This document shows, in pieces, positions 34,950 to 46,055 of a stretch of 64,000 nucleotides of DNA. How positions within the stretch are numbered: the first letter of the stretch is position 1; the number at the start of each line of letters is the position of its first letter. Where the stretch lies: assembly GCA_020639195.1 (NCBI GenBank), contig JACKHB010000004.1, positions 541,332 to 605,331 on the forward strand. The letters are read 5' to 3'. The position numbers and the translations under genes are program-made. The DNA is from Phycisphaeraceae bacterium (lineage in GTDB: Bacteria > Planctomycetota > Phycisphaerae > Phycisphaerales > UBA1924). Below the pieces are notes generated by a model that had not been told where the DNA came from, ran no database searches, and saw only the letters and a list, made by a program, of their open reading frames with translations.

Positions 34950-36454
34950 GCGATCAGGTCGGCACTCCCATTCACGAGCAGGAACGCGAACGCATCGCCA
35001 AGCGCGAGAGGGTTCGCGCGCTGGGCATGGCGCCCTACGGCGCACGCGAAACGAATCTCGTATCGCTGGCCACCGCCAGGGCAAGGTACGACGCAGAGGC
35101 CGATGCGATGTATCAGAGCGACGCCTCGAACGACCAGCGGCCCAGAGTGCGGGCCGCGGGACGCGTCATGCTCCATCGCGACAATGGCAAGCTCATCTGG
35201 ATGAATCTGCGCGACGAGACCGCGGACCTGCAGGTCGCCGTCTCCAAGCGAGATTGCGATGAAGCGGGCTTTGCGCTCGCCCAGTTGACGGACCTGGGCG
35301 ACATCGTCGTCGTTGAGGGGCCCGTCATGAAGACTCGAGCGGGAGAGGTCACCATCTGGGCGTCGCGCCTGACTCCCGCGGCCAAGTGCCTGGTGCCGCC
35401 GCCGGAGAAGCACGCCGGACTGCAGGACATCGAACTCCGCTATCGCCAGCGCTACGTGGATCTCTGGTCCAGCCCCGAGGCGGCGCGCGTGCTCCGCCTC
35501 CGCAGCGACATGATCTCGGCCTTGCGCGCGTTCATGGATTCGCGCGGTTTCCGCGAGGTGGAGACCCCGGTGTTGCAGACGCTGGCCGGCGGCGCCGCGG
35601 CGCGGCCCTTCGTCACGCACATGAACGCCCTGGACATCGACCTGTACATGCGGGTCGCGCCCGAGCTGTACCTCAAGCGACTCCTCGTGGGCGGCATGTC
35701 CAGGGTCTACGAGGTTGCGCGGAACTTCAGGAACGAGGGGCTCGATCGCACCCACAATCCCGAGTTCACCATGATGGAGGCGTACGAGGCCTTTGGCAGT
35801 TATCACACCATGATGGAGCTCACCGAGGGCCTCATCAAGGAGCTCGCGCGAGTGGTGTCCGAGGAATCCTCGACAACGGATGACCAGACACCGGCGCCGG
35901 TGGATTGTCACGGAGAGTTCGAGCGTGTGACCTACGGCGAGCTGTTTCGCCGCGCCCACGGCGTCGACATGCGAGACACCCAGAGCATTGGTCGCCTCGG
36001 CGCCGCAAGGGGCCTGGATGTGGCGCGCATGGACCATTGGCTCATTGTCAACGCGCTCTTCGACGACGCCGAAGACACGATCGATCCCGGCCGACCCACG
36101 TTCGTGATCGACTATCCCGCGGCGCTCAGCCCGCTCACCCGTCCCAGTGCGACCGACCCCGTGGTTGCGGAGCGGTTCGAACTGTTCATCGGCGGCATGG
36201 AGATGGCCAACGCGTACACCGAACTCAACGATCCCGACGTGCAGCGGGAGAAGTTCGAGAAGCAGCTCGCCGGCGTGAGCGCCGAGGAACAGACCTTCCG
36301 CACGCTCGACGAGGACTTCCTTCGCGCCCTTCGCGTCGGCATGCCGCCGGCGGGCGGGCTCGGCGTCGGAATCGATCGCGTGGTGATGGCCCTGACCGGC
36401 CAGGCTTCCATCCGCGATGTGCTGCTCTTCCCGCTGATGCGCCCGATCGGGTGA
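34946..36454 (+). CDS. lysS: Lysyl-tRNA synthetase, class II
   Basis: Attaches lysine to tRNA-Lys. The 502 residues include the N-terminal OB-fold anticodon-binding domain (RVRAAGRVMLHRDNGKLIWMNLRD), then class II motif 1 (LRAFMDSRGFREVETPVLQ), motif 2 (SRVYEVARNFRNEGLDRTHNPEFTMMEAYEAF) and motif 3 (GLGVGIDRVVMALTG). The start is GTG at 34946, overlapping the Rrf2 stop. No other in-frame start fits the family length. The internal insert around residues 305-320 (EESSTTDDQTPAPVDCH) is short. Confidence 0.97.
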   Translation: MSDQVGTPIHEQERERIAKRERVRALGMAPYGARETNLVSLATARARYDAEADAMYQSDASNDQRPRVRAAGRVMLHRDNGKLIWMNLRDETADLQVAVSKRDCDEAGFALAQLTDLGDIVVVEGPVMKTRAGEVTIWASRLTPAAKCLVPPPEKHAGLQDIELRYRQRYVDLWSSPEAARVLRLRSDMISALRAFMDSRGFREVETPVLQTLAGGAAARPFVTHMNALDIDLYMRVAPELYLKRLLVGGMSRVYEVARNFRNEGLDRTHNPEFTMMEAYEAFGSYHTMMELTEGLIKELARVVSEESSTTDDQTPAPVDCHGEFERVTYGELFRRAHGVDMRDTQSIGRLGAARGLDVARMDHWLIVNALFDDAEDTIDPGRPTFVIDYPAALSPLTRPSATDPVVAERFELFIGGMEMANAYTELNDPDVQREKFEKQLAGVSAEEQTFRTLDEDFLRALRVGMPPAGGLGVGIDRVVMALTGQASIRDVLLFPLMRPIG

Positions 36455-36529
36455 TTCGAAGTCGGTGTTCGTGAGGAAATGGTTCGCGGCTTTGGCGCAC
36501 GCACGTGGCCCGGTTGTTTTCGCCGACTT

Positions 36530-36557
36530 TACAACAATCCAGCAATGACTAATATCA
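36530..36557 (+). promoter_or_regulatory. Candidate promoter before basic winged-helix gene
   Basis: TTTACA (36530-36535) and TAATAT (36552-36557) are spaced by 16 bp in a local A/T-rich patch of an otherwise GC-rich region, about 70 bases before the next start codon. The -35 matches consensus in five of six positions, the -10 in four of six. No experimental support. Confidence 0.35.
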
Positions 36558-36627
36558 CGATTCTTCCCGGAGCGTCAGAACGCGGGGTTCCGGGCGTATC
36601 GCGCACTCACAATCCGAAGGGAACAGA

Positions 36628-37101
36628 ATGGCCAAGAGGCGCAGGAAGAAAGCGGCCGGTCGTCGGCCGTCGTTGAGCCGGCTCTCCGCATCCGATCTGC
36701 TGCACGAGTTGAGCCGCCGAGGCAGCGAGATCCAGCAGATGCGCCAGGAGCGTCAGCAACTCGTCGACCGCATCGCGGAGATCGATGAGACGCTGGGCAT
36801 GCTGGGGGAACGAACCCACGCGCCACGCAGTCCCGGCCGACGCCCCGGCCGTCCCGCGGGACGAAGGGCCTCCGGGCGCTCGCCCGCGGCACGCACGCGC
36901 GCGGCGAACTCCATGACGCTCGAGCAGGCGATGTACAAGACACTCAAGGGCAAGACCATGGGCGTGCAGGAACTCGCGCAGGCCGTCAAGAGCGGCGGCT
37001 ACAAGACCAATGCCGAGAACTTCCGAACGATGGTGAATCAGACGCTGCTTCGGAGCGAGCACTTTAAGAAGGTCGCCCGGGGTCAGTACACCACGGCCTG
37101 A
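36628..37101 (+). CDS. Small basic DNA-binding-like protein with C-terminal winged helix
   Basis: A 157-residue, strongly basic protein. Residues 1-60 hold a Lys/Arg-rich start (MAKRRRKKAAGRRP) and a coiled-coil (LLHELSRRGSEIQQMRQERQQLVDRIAEID). Residues 65-95 are Arg/Pro/Gly-rich with an AT-hook-like PGRRPGRPAGRRASGR. The C-terminal 60 residues (LEQAMYKTLKGKTMGVQELAQAVKSGGYKTN...VNQTLLRSEHFKKVARGQYTT) resemble a HARE-HTH type winged helix. A nucleoid-associated or regulatory role is inferred from composition; no partner is evident. GAAGGGA precedes the ATG. Confidence 0.72.
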   Translation: MAKRRRKKAAGRRPSLSRLSASDLLHELSRRGSEIQQMRQERQQLVDRIAEIDETLGMLGERTHAPRSPGRRPGRPAGRRASGRSPAARTRAANSMTLEQAMYKTLKGKTMGVQELAQAVKSGGYKTNAENFRTMVNQTLLRSEHFKKVARGQYTTA

Positions 37102-37144
37102 GTTTGGGTCCGACGGGACCCACCGGTTCCATCAACCACTCCCC

Positions 37145-37180
37145 AAAGAGAAAACGGGCGTCCCCTTGTGGGACGCCCGT
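37145..37180 (-). terminator. Strong intrinsic terminator
   Basis: A perfect 11-bp stem (ACGGGCGTCCC at 37154-37164, GGGACGCCCGT at 37170-37180) with a five-base loop. On the minus strand it is followed by TTTCTCTTTG, so it ends the small lipoprotein transcript. The symmetrical stem may also terminate the plus-strand gene upstream. Confidence 0.85.
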
Positions 37181-37203
37181 TGTGCACGTGGAAGTAGCCC
37201 GAC

Positions 37204-37473
37204 TCAGCGGGGCATCGGCTCGGGCGTCAGGCGGCTGGGCCGATTGAGCAGCATCGCCCGACCGAGATCCGACCAGAACATGCGCCAGTTCTCGTTGTTC
37301 ACCAGCGCCAGATTGTTGTAGATGTCCGCCGGACGCTCGTGCAGCGTGCTCAACTCGGGCGTGGGATTCGCACGGATATGCCAGACATCCGCGGACTTCT
37401 GTGTGGCGCAGCCGGCAACGCCCGCCGCCGCGATGAGACCACCGACACCCAACGCCCGAACTCGCGTGCGCAT
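37204..37473 (-). CDS. Small lipoprotein of unknown function
   Basis: An 89-residue protein with a lipoprotein signal: MRTRVRALGVGGLIAAAGVAGCATQ, with a lipobox at VAGC. The mature part is short and mixed (DVWHIRANPTPELSTLHERP, ALVNNENWRMFWSDLGRAMLL). AGGAG precedes the ATG at 37473; an upstream in-frame ATG at 37512 would spoil the signal peptide. I do not recognise the family. It has its own terminator. Confidence 0.7.
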   Translation of the reverse strand: MRTRVRALGVGGLIAAAGVAGCATQKSADVWHIRANPTPELSTLHERPADIYNNLALVNNENWRMFWSDLGRAMLLNRPSRLTPEPMPR

Positions 37474-37512
37474 GACCTTCTCCTGAATCTCGTGGTCCCG
37501 GTTGTATCGCAC

Positions 37513-37968
37513 CGGACGGGCCGCGTCAAACTCCCGTCGCTATTCGCGTTACGTCGGCCTGCTGTTCCTCCGCCCTGCACTGACGCTCCACAACGCGTCC
37601 CGTTCCCGGATTTCACTGGTCCCCGGTTCGGCGCCGGGGTAGGTTGGGCAAGTCCGGCCCCGGGGCCGGTCGGCAGGATCGGGTCCTTGCGTCCGAACCC
37701 ACTGTGGCTCTTTCGGGAACTCAGATGGGACCGACGATGGCCAGGCCTCCATCGAGGGGAAGGCCGGGTGCGATTCCGAGAGTACCCACCTTGTTCGGGG
37801 GGTTCGGCCCCACACCCGCCCTGCCGTCCGACCCCGGGGCCGGCGCTGCCAGATCGGCAGCCCGCACGCGTCTGAACTCCGCCTTGGCGGGTCGCACGCG
37901 TCCCCTGAGCCCGCGGCGAGCGGTCCGCGCTTTGCATCACTCCGAACGACGATTCGGAAAGGACTCGC
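37513..37968. other. 456-bp GC-rich gap before clpB
   Basis: No gene that I can defend. It contains a perfect 16-bp palindrome CCGGCCCCGGGGCCGG at 37654-37669 and a smaller hairpin (GCTGCC-AGATC-GGCAGC near 37847-37863). No CIRCE element was found. Some of this may be the clpB leader, but no heat-shock promoter could be confirmed. Confidence 0.3.
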
Positions 37969-40692
<2,724 letters not shown>

Positions 40693-40723
40693 CCACATCC
40701 CGGATTCATCTACCATCCGGCGC

Positions 40724-41362
40724 ATGAGCGACGCCATGTACGCCCTTGAAACGCGATGGCTGAAGTGGGACAGGTTCTACAAGCTGTACGTCGATCGCGA
40801 CGCCATCTTCGGCGCGTATCTCTGCTCACAGATCTACGACGTCCGCACGTTCATGCTCCACACCTCCGGGTCCATCAAGGGCTTCAAACAGAGCGTTGCC
40901 GCCAGGTCGCGCAACGCGCTCGGCCGCGACACCCTCTACGCCGCGTACCTTGACTTCACGAACAATCAGAGCGGCGATCCCTCCGCACTGGGCGAAGACA
41001 ACGGCCCCGGACTCTCCACCCTCTTCGCCAAACCGTTCGCCAAGCGCCTCGCCCTGAGCCTCGAGCGAGAGGCGATGTACGACACCATGGACCCGCGCGA
41101 CGCCACCATTCAGGAGGCGGATCACAACTTCGTCATCGCTCGCACGGACATCCGCGAGGCGCGAGCCCGCGTCGGCTTCTCTCTCTGGACCGCCAGCCGC
41201 GCGGCCCGCCTGCGCGTGCGATTGGCCTCCGGGAGACGCTACAGCTTCTTGATCACCCCCGGCCAGCCGATCACACTCGCTGCAGCGCTGGGCGCCTTCG
41301 GGTTGCCGGCCCCGACAATCGACCGCATCGCGCTCGAGTGCATCGCTCGGCCGTACGCCTGA
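40724..41362 (+). CDS. Hypothetical protein
   Basis: A 212-residue soluble protein with no signal peptide, membrane segment or catalytic motif that I recognise. It is tryptophan- and tyrosine-rich at the start (MYALETRWLKWDRFYKLYVDRDAIFGAYLCSQIYD), with a mid-region SIKGFKQSVAARSRNALGRDTLYAAYLDFTN. It starts 31 bases after clpB and could be on the same message. Downstream lies a truncated duplicate of the aminotransferase gene start. The coding call rests on length and on an ATG near clpB. Confidence 0.62.
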   Translation: MSDAMYALETRWLKWDRFYKLYVDRDAIFGAYLCSQIYDVRTFMLHTSGSIKGFKQSVAARSRNALGRDTLYAAYLDFTNNQSGDPSALGEDNGPGLSTLFAKPFAKRLALSLEREAMYDTMDPRDATIQEADHNFVIARTDIREARARVGFSLWTASRAARLRVRLASGRRYSFLITPGQPITLAAALGAFGLPAPTIDRIALECIARPYA

Positions 41363-41371
41363 CCCCCACTT

Positions 41372-41494
41372 CTACACTCGGCCATGCCCGTCATTTGGCT
41401 CAATGGACACTTCTTCGACGACCCATCGAACGCGGCGGTCTCCGCGTTCGATGCCGGGTTCCGGCTCATGGAGTGCCGCCCTCCGGCGGCGTGA
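41372..41494 (+). pseudogene. Truncated duplicate of class IV aminotransferase 5' end
   Basis: Bases 41372-41461 match 43333-43422 at 83 of 90 positions (about 92%). The match covers the nine bases CTACACTCG upstream, the ATG and the first 26 codons (WLNGHFFDDPSNAAVSAFDAGF) of the intact aminotransferase gene at 43345. After codon 26 the sequences diverge at once and the frame ends ten codons later. The fragment cannot fold into the enzyme. It reads as a partial duplication scar upstream of hpf and nhaA. Four of the five mismatches after the ATG are at third codon positions. Confidence 0.85.
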
Positions 41495-41615
41495 GGGCGC
41501 CGTGAGCGATCTGAACGGATTCGGTTTGAGCGCCCCACGGTCATCCGCGGTCGCGGCGATCGAACCTCGGCCGCTGCGGAACGTATGCGCCACAGCCCAT
41601 CCGGAGACCAAGACC

Positions 41616-41924
41616 ATGAACCTTCACGTCGAGATCGGCTACCAAGGCACGGATCGCTCCGAGGCCCTCGATACTCACGTCCGCTCGGAGCTCGACGCGG
41701 CGGTGGGCCGGTTCAGCGACCGGCTGTCACGCGTCGAGGTCCACATCGCCGACCAGAACAGCCGAAAGAGCGGCCCCGCCGACAAGCGATGCCTCATGGA
41801 GGCGCGTCCCCTGTCGATGGACCCGCTCGTCGCCGAGCACGAGGGGGAAGACCTCTACGACGTGGTGCGCCAGACCGCGCGCAAGCTCGAGCGCGTCCTC
41901 GAGCGCCGGCTCGCCAAGGATTGA
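41616..41924 (+). CDS. hpf: Ribosome hibernation promoting factor family protein
   Basis: A 102-residue RaiA/HPF-type protein that would bind the 30S decoding region in starvation. It opens MNLHVEIGYQGTDRSEALDTHVRSELDAAVGRFSDRLSRVEVHIADQNS, with the paired beta-alpha-beta pattern and conserved ALDTHV segment, and ends LYDVVRQTARKLERVLERRLAKD. It lacks the long C-terminal dimerisation domain, so it is the short form. The ATG at 41616 follows GGAGACC; upstream in-frame codons lie in the truncated duplicate and are not used. It precedes nhaA by three bases. Confidence 0.85.
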   Translation: MNLHVEIGYQGTDRSEALDTHVRSELDAAVGRFSDRLSRVEVHIADQNSRKSGPADKRCLMEARPLSMDPLVAEHEGEDLYDVVRQTARKLERVLERRLAKD

Positions 41925-41927
41925 CCC

Positions 41928-43292
41928 GTGGCCGGGACGACCCGCCGGTACGACACGCCGCCGCCGCAGCGCCGCGTCCCCCTCGACGCGTTTGCCGCTC
42001 CCTTTGCGCGCTTCGTCCGCTTCGAGGCCTCCAGCGGCATCCTGCTGCTCGCCGCCGCCGTCGCCGCCATCGTGTGGGTCAACAGCCCGGGCGCGGGCTC
42101 CTACGAGGCCGCGTGGAACAACGCCACGGTCACCGTCGGGCTGAACCAGTGGTCGCTCACCAAGCCCGTGGTCGTCTGGATCAACGACCTGCTCATGGCC
42201 CTGTTCTTCCTTCTGGTCGGCCTCGAGATCAAGCGAGAGTTGCTCCGGGGCGAGCTTCGATCCGCCCGCCGGGCGGCGCTCCCCATCGCGGGAGCGATCG
42301 GCGGCATGGCCGTGCCCGCGGCCCTGTACGCCGCGATCAACGCGGGGCGGCCATCGATAGACGGCTGGGGTGTGCCGATGGCCACCGACATCGCCTTCGC
42401 GCTGGGGATCATGGCTCTGCTCGGGACCCGCGCCCCCCTTGGCCTGCGGGTTTTCCTCGCCTCGCTTGCGATCGTTGATGACCTCGGCGCGCTCGTGGTC
42501 ATCGCCCTTTTCTACACCGAGCGGATCGACCTCCAGGCCCTGGGCGGCGCCGGCGTCGTGCTGGCCGTCCTGGCGGCGCTCGGCCCGCTGGGTGTGCGAC
42601 GCCTCCTGCCCTACCTCGCGCTCGGACTGCTGCTCTGGCTGCTGGTGCTCAAGAGCGGGGTGCATGCGACAATCGCGGGCGTCGCGCTCGCGGCCACCAT
42701 CCCGATCACCAGCCGCATCCGCGCGCCGGACTTCATCGCATTCCTGCGCAAGGCGACCTCCGACATCGAGGCACGCGGCGTCTCCGAGGCGCCGGCCGAT
42801 CTGAGCGAAGCGCAGCGCAGCGTCGCCCTGGCCATCGAAGGCGCGACCCAACGCGTGGAGAGCCCCCTTCGCCGGCTCGAGCACGCGCTGCTGCCGTTCG
42901 TCTCATTCGTCATCGTCCCGCTCTTTGCGCTGGCCAACGCGGGCGTCGCGGTGCGCCCCGACGACCTCGTCGCCGCGGGCTCGAGCCCAATCGGCATCGG
43001 CATCGTCGTCGGACTGCTGGCCGGCAAGCCGCTGGGAGTCTTCGGCTTCTCGTGGCTCGCAGTCCGCCTCGGTGTGGCCAGCCTGCCCGAGGGAGTGCGC
43101 TGGAGACACGTTCTCGGTGCGGCGTTCCTGTCCGGCATCGGTTTCACTATGGCACTCTTCATCGGCGCCCTGGCCTTCTCCGACCCCACGGACCTGGCGC
43201 GCGTCAAGGTCGCCATCCTCGGCGCGAGCCTGCTCGCGGGCGCCGCGGGACTGGGCATCCTCGCGACGACACGTCCGCCGAAGGGTGGATGA
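41928..43292 (+). CDS. nhaA: Na+/H+ antiporter NhaA
   Basis: Inner-membrane sodium/proton antiporter for pH and salt balance. The 454 residues include the family landmarks VNSPGAGSYEAAWN, FFLLVGLEIKRELLRGEL, ATDIAFALGIMALLG, LAIVDDLGALVVIALFY (the ion-binding aspartate pair) and the C-terminal LSGIGFTMALFIGALAF. It starts GTG at 41928, three bases after the hpf stop, so the pair looks cotranscribed. The central loop after helix 8 (RKATSDIEARGVSEAPADLSEAQ...) is longer than in E. coli. Both neighbours suggest a stress-response transcript. Confidence 0.96.
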   Translation: MAGTTRRYDTPPPQRRVPLDAFAAPFARFVRFEASSGILLLAAAVAAIVWVNSPGAGSYEAAWNNATVTVGLNQWSLTKPVVVWINDLLMALFFLLVGLEIKRELLRGELRSARRAALPIAGAIGGMAVPAALYAAINAGRPSIDGWGVPMATDIAFALGIMALLGTRAPLGLRVFLASLAIVDDLGALVVIALFYTERIDLQALGGAGVVLAVLAALGPLGVRRLLPYLALGLLLWLLVLKSGVHATIAGVALAATIPITSRIRAPDFIAFLRKATSDIEARGVSEAPADLSEAQRSVALAIEGATQRVESPLRRLEHALLPFVSFVIVPLFALANAGVAVRPDDLVAAGSSPIGIGIVVGLLAGKPLGVFGFSWLAVRLGVASLPEGVRWRHVLGAAFLSGIGFTMALFIGALAFSDPTDLARVKVAILGASLLAGAAGLGILATTRPPKGG

Positions 43293-43344
43293 CGGGCTTT
43301 GCCCACAAGCACCATTCACGCGCGGCGATTCACTACACTCGCGC

Positions 43345-44241
43345 ATGCCCGTTACTTGGCTCAATGGACATTTCTTCGACGACCCATCGAACGCGGCAGT
43401 CTCCGCGTTCGATGCCGGATTCCAGCACGCGGTCGGCCTCTTCGAGACGATGACAGCCATGGTCGATGACGCCGGCCCGCGCGTCATTCACCTCGATGAG
43501 CATCTGCGGCGGCTCGCCGGCTCAATCCAGGCCCTCGATCTCGCCCAAGAGTTCCACTCAGAGCCCCTTGCCGAGGTCGTCCTGCAGGCTTCAGTTCGCC
43601 GCGGTCCTGGCCTGTCACGCATCCGCGTCACCGTCACCGGTGGCGATCTCAATCTGCGCCGCGGCACACCCCAACGCCACACCCCCACCATCCTTGTCGT
43701 CGCCCAGGAAGCGACCCCCTACCCGCCCGAGATGTTCGTTCAGGGCGTTCGAGTCGGCGTCGCCGACTTCAGGAGCAATCCCCTCGATCCGCATGCCGCA
43801 CACAAGACGCTCAATTACTGGGCACGCCTTCGCGAACTCCGGTCCGCGGCGGCGCGGGGTCTTTCCGAGTCTCTGGTCTTCCAGGTCTCCAACCACCTCG
43901 CCGGAGGCTGCGTCAGCAATGTCTTCCTGGCGTCGGACGGCCGTCTGTTGACCCCGATCGTCCGAGGCGAGGAACCACAGGGCGCGATCGCCAGCCCGAT
44001 CCTCCCCGGCGTGACTCGGTCGGCCGTCATCGACTGGGCCGAGCAACACGGCCTTGAGATCGAGCGTCGCATGCTCTCGATCTCGGATGTGCTCAGCGCC
44101 GACGAAGTGTTTCTGTCCAATTCCAGCCTAGGGGTTCTCCCGGTCGTCGGGGTCGAAGCCAAGGACATTGCGAGTGGCAAAATGGGCAAAATCAGCGAGT
44201 CGCTGGTCGAGTGGTGGCGCGGCCTGATCGATGGGCCATGA
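43345..44241 (+). CDS. Class IV PLP-dependent aminotransferase (IlvE/PabC-like)
   Basis: A 298-residue PLP enzyme of fold type IV. WLNGHFFDDPSNAAVSAFDAGFQHAVGLFETM is the standard opening, HKTLNYWARL holds the Schiff-base lysine, VSNHLAGGCVSNVFLA is the cofactor phosphate-loop region, and LPGVTRSAVIDWAEQHG lies near the C-terminal domain. The family covers branched-chain aminotransferase, D-alanine aminotransferase and 4-amino-4-deoxychorismate lyase. No diagnostic residue lets me choose. A near-identical fragment of its first 26 codons lies 2 kb upstream. Confidence 0.88.
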   Translation: MPVTWLNGHFFDDPSNAAVSAFDAGFQHAVGLFETMTAMVDDAGPRVIHLDEHLRRLAGSIQALDLAQEFHSEPLAEVVLQASVRRGPGLSRIRVTVTGGDLNLRRGTPQRHTPTILVVAQEATPYPPEMFVQGVRVGVADFRSNPLDPHAAHKTLNYWARLRELRSAAARGLSESLVFQVSNHLAGGCVSNVFLASDGRLLTPIVRGEEPQGAIASPILPGVTRSAVIDWAEQHGLEIERRMLSISDVLSADEVFLSNSSLGVLPVVGVEAKDIASGKMGKISESLVEWWRGLIDGP

Positions 44242-44362
44242 TCCCCATCCACTCCACATCCCATCCACGAAGGATCGAAACCATCTCTTCACACTTGTTT
44301 CATGGCAGAAGCGTTGAGTCTGGATCTGTGAGCCTGTACCCTCCTGACAGGAGATGAGACAC

Positions 44363-44386
44363 GGCGCGCACAGCGCGCCTTTGTGA
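44363..44386 (+). terminator. Hairpin with T-run before PEP-CTERM gene
   Basis: GGCGCGC-ACA-GCGCGCC (44363-44379) is a perfect 7-bp hairpin followed by TTTGTG, 121 bases beyond the aminotransferase stop and 34 bases before the next ATG. It is either the terminator of the aminotransferase transcript or an attenuator in the leader of the next gene. A smaller hairpin (CTCCTGACAGGAG, 44341-44353) lies just before it. Confidence 0.5.
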
Positions 44387-44413
44387 ACCCACAGATTTCG
44401 GGAGGGATTGAGC

Positions 44414-45277
44414 ATGACCAAGATTGGTGCGTTTCTCACCGTCGCGGGTCTCGCCGCTGCGGCCGGCGCCGACACCGTCGCGAAGGACGATCTCGACGGC
44501 AACACGATCGGCCTGCTCGGCCGGAACATCACCAACCTCGACGGTGGCGGCGGCGACTGGTTCGGTGTTGCGAGCCGTAACGGCTGGCCCCAGGCCACGG
44601 GCGTGCCCTTCAGCCTGGCCGACGATTCCGTCGTGGACTACTCCGGCGGCGGCATCTTCCCCAGCGACAACGAGGGCATCTATGGCATGAACAGCGACTT
44701 CGACAACGACTACTTCGCTCTCTCCGACACGCGTGAGTGGACCGCCGATCAGCTCCAGGCGGACTGGACCTTCGACGTGTCGGGCGCCTCGAACCTCGGT
44801 CTCAGCATCGACATCGGCGGAATATCGAGCGCTTCGTCGGGCGGCTATTCCGCCGACACGTTCATCAACTTCTACTACTCCTTCGATGGTGGCGCCGAGA
44901 CGCTCGCATTCGCCGTCACCGCGGAGGACAACGTCGGCCAGTTCACTACTCGCCCAATGGACAGCGCGGGCGCGTCCGGTGGCGGACGCCTGCTCCGCGT
45001 GGACGGGCCCAACGGCGTCACCAAGTTCCTCGCCGAAGACGGGTCCGCCGCCGGCAACACCTACGTCGACAAGAGCGTAGTCTCCGGCCTTGGCGCCGGT
45101 GAGATCGATTCGTTCTTCACGAGCCTGACCGGGGTCGGCTCGCAGCTCAAGATCCGCATGGAGGCCAACGTGCCCTTCGAGGCCGCGGCCTTCGACAACA
45201 TCTGCATCACGCCCGCACCGGCCGGCGTCGCGCTGCTCGGGCTCTCGGGCCTGGTCGCGACCCGTCGTCGCCGCTGA
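44414..45277 (+). CDS. PEP-CTERM-like secreted protein
   Basis: A 287-residue exported protein. The start MTKIGAFLTVAGLAAAAGADT is a signal peptide. The mature part is Gly/Asp/Ser-rich and beta-rich (GGGDWFGVASRNGWPQATGV, LSIDIGGISSASSGGYSADTFINFYYSFDGG). The end, PAPAGVALLGLSGLVATRRRR, is the PEP-CTERM-like tripartite sorting tail: PAP motif, hydrophobic stretch and arginine cluster. Such tails are thought to be cut by exosortase. No exosortase gene is in the window. The ATG at 44414 has GGGAGGGA upstream. The function of the mature domain is unknown. Confidence 0.82.
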   Translation: MTKIGAFLTVAGLAAAAGADTVAKDDLDGNTIGLLGRNITNLDGGGGDWFGVASRNGWPQATGVPFSLADDSVVDYSGGGIFPSDNEGIYGMNSDFDNDYFALSDTREWTADQLQADWTFDVSGASNLGLSIDIGGISSASSGGYSADTFINFYYSFDGGAETLAFAVTAEDNVGQFTTRPMDSAGASGGGRLLRVDGPNGVTKFLAEDGSAAGNTYVDKSVVSGLGAGEIDSFFTSLTGVGSQLKIRMEANVPFEAAAFDNICITPAPAGVALLGLSGLVATRRRR

Positions 45278-45301
45278 TACATCAAGCGCTCACCACCCAG
45301 G

Positions 45302-45333
45302 GGGCGGCGCTCTTCGGAGCGTCGCCCTTTCTC
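45302..45333 (+). terminator. Intrinsic terminator with UUCG tetraloop
   Basis: GGGCGGCGCTC (45302-45312), loop TTCG, GAGCGTCGCCC (45317-45327), then TTTCTC. The 11-bp stem has a single G.U pair. It ends the PEP-CTERM gene transcript. It also lies six bases past the end of the convergent pyrE gene and may serve both directions. Confidence 0.85.
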
Positions 45334-45338
45334 GTGCG

Positions 45339-45884
45339 CTACTCGTCGATCCCCAGGTCCGACTTCGTGAACAGCGCCTCGAATCGAATTCCGTCGCGCT
45401 CGATGTTCTCTCTTGCGCCCTCCTGCCGGTCAATCGCGGCGATGACCGCCGCCACGTCGGCGCTCTGCGCACGGATCACCCCGACCGCCTCGAGGGCCTG
45501 GCCGCCCGTCGTCGCCACGTCTTCCAGCAGCACCACCCGATCCCCTTCGTGAAGGTCTCCCTCCAACTGCTTCGCCGTGCCGTAGCCCTTCTTCTGATTG
45601 CGAACAAAGACGCACGGCAGCCCAGACTTGAGGCTCGTCGCGGTCACCAGCGGAATGCCCCCCAGTTCCGCTCCGGCCAGCCGATGGATCGGACCGAGCT
45701 CCGCAGCGATGGCCCCGATGCGCTGCCCGAACAACTCCGCCACCGGCCCCAGGATCTCGGGCCGGGTCGAGAATCGGTACTTGTCGAGGTAGTACGAGCT
45801 TCGGCGCCCCGAACGCAGCACAAAATCGCCCCGCAACAGCGACGCCTCGGCGATCGCAGCCGCGAGTTGCTTGGGGTTCACCAT
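45339..45884 (-). CDS. pyrE: Orotate phosphoribosyltransferase
   Basis: Transfers phosphoribose from PRPP to orotate in pyrimidine synthesis. The 181 residues show GDFVLRSGRRSSYYLDKYRFSTRPEIL, the GAELGGIPLVTA segment, FVRNQKKGYGTAKQLEG (flexible loop), and the PRPP motif VLLEDVATTGGQAL. The ATG at 45884 gives the expected family length. No good ribosome binding site lies in front (GAATACGCTCTGGCC), so translation may be leaderless or start elsewhere. The gene is divergent from the tandem secreted pair. Confidence 0.93.
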   Translation of the reverse strand: MVNPKQLAAAIAEASLLRGDFVLRSGRRSSYYLDKYRFSTRPEILGPVAELFGQRIGAIAAELGPIHRLAGAELGGIPLVTATSLKSGLPCVFVRNQKKGYGTAKQLEGDLHEGDRVVLLEDVATTGGQALEAVGVIRAQSADVAAVIAAIDRQEGARENIERDGIRFEALFTKSDLGIDE

Positions 45885-46055
45885 GGCCAGAGCGTATTCG
45901 CGGACCCGAGCAGGTGGACCCGCCGCACCAGCGCAACTGGTAGATGCCGTGGCGTGCAACCAAGATGGGTCCATACTCTGAAGGCCCGAACCGCCGTGGG
46001 ATAGCCCCGGTACATGAGGTCGGCCACAGGGACAGGCCGGGATAGGGAGAAGACC

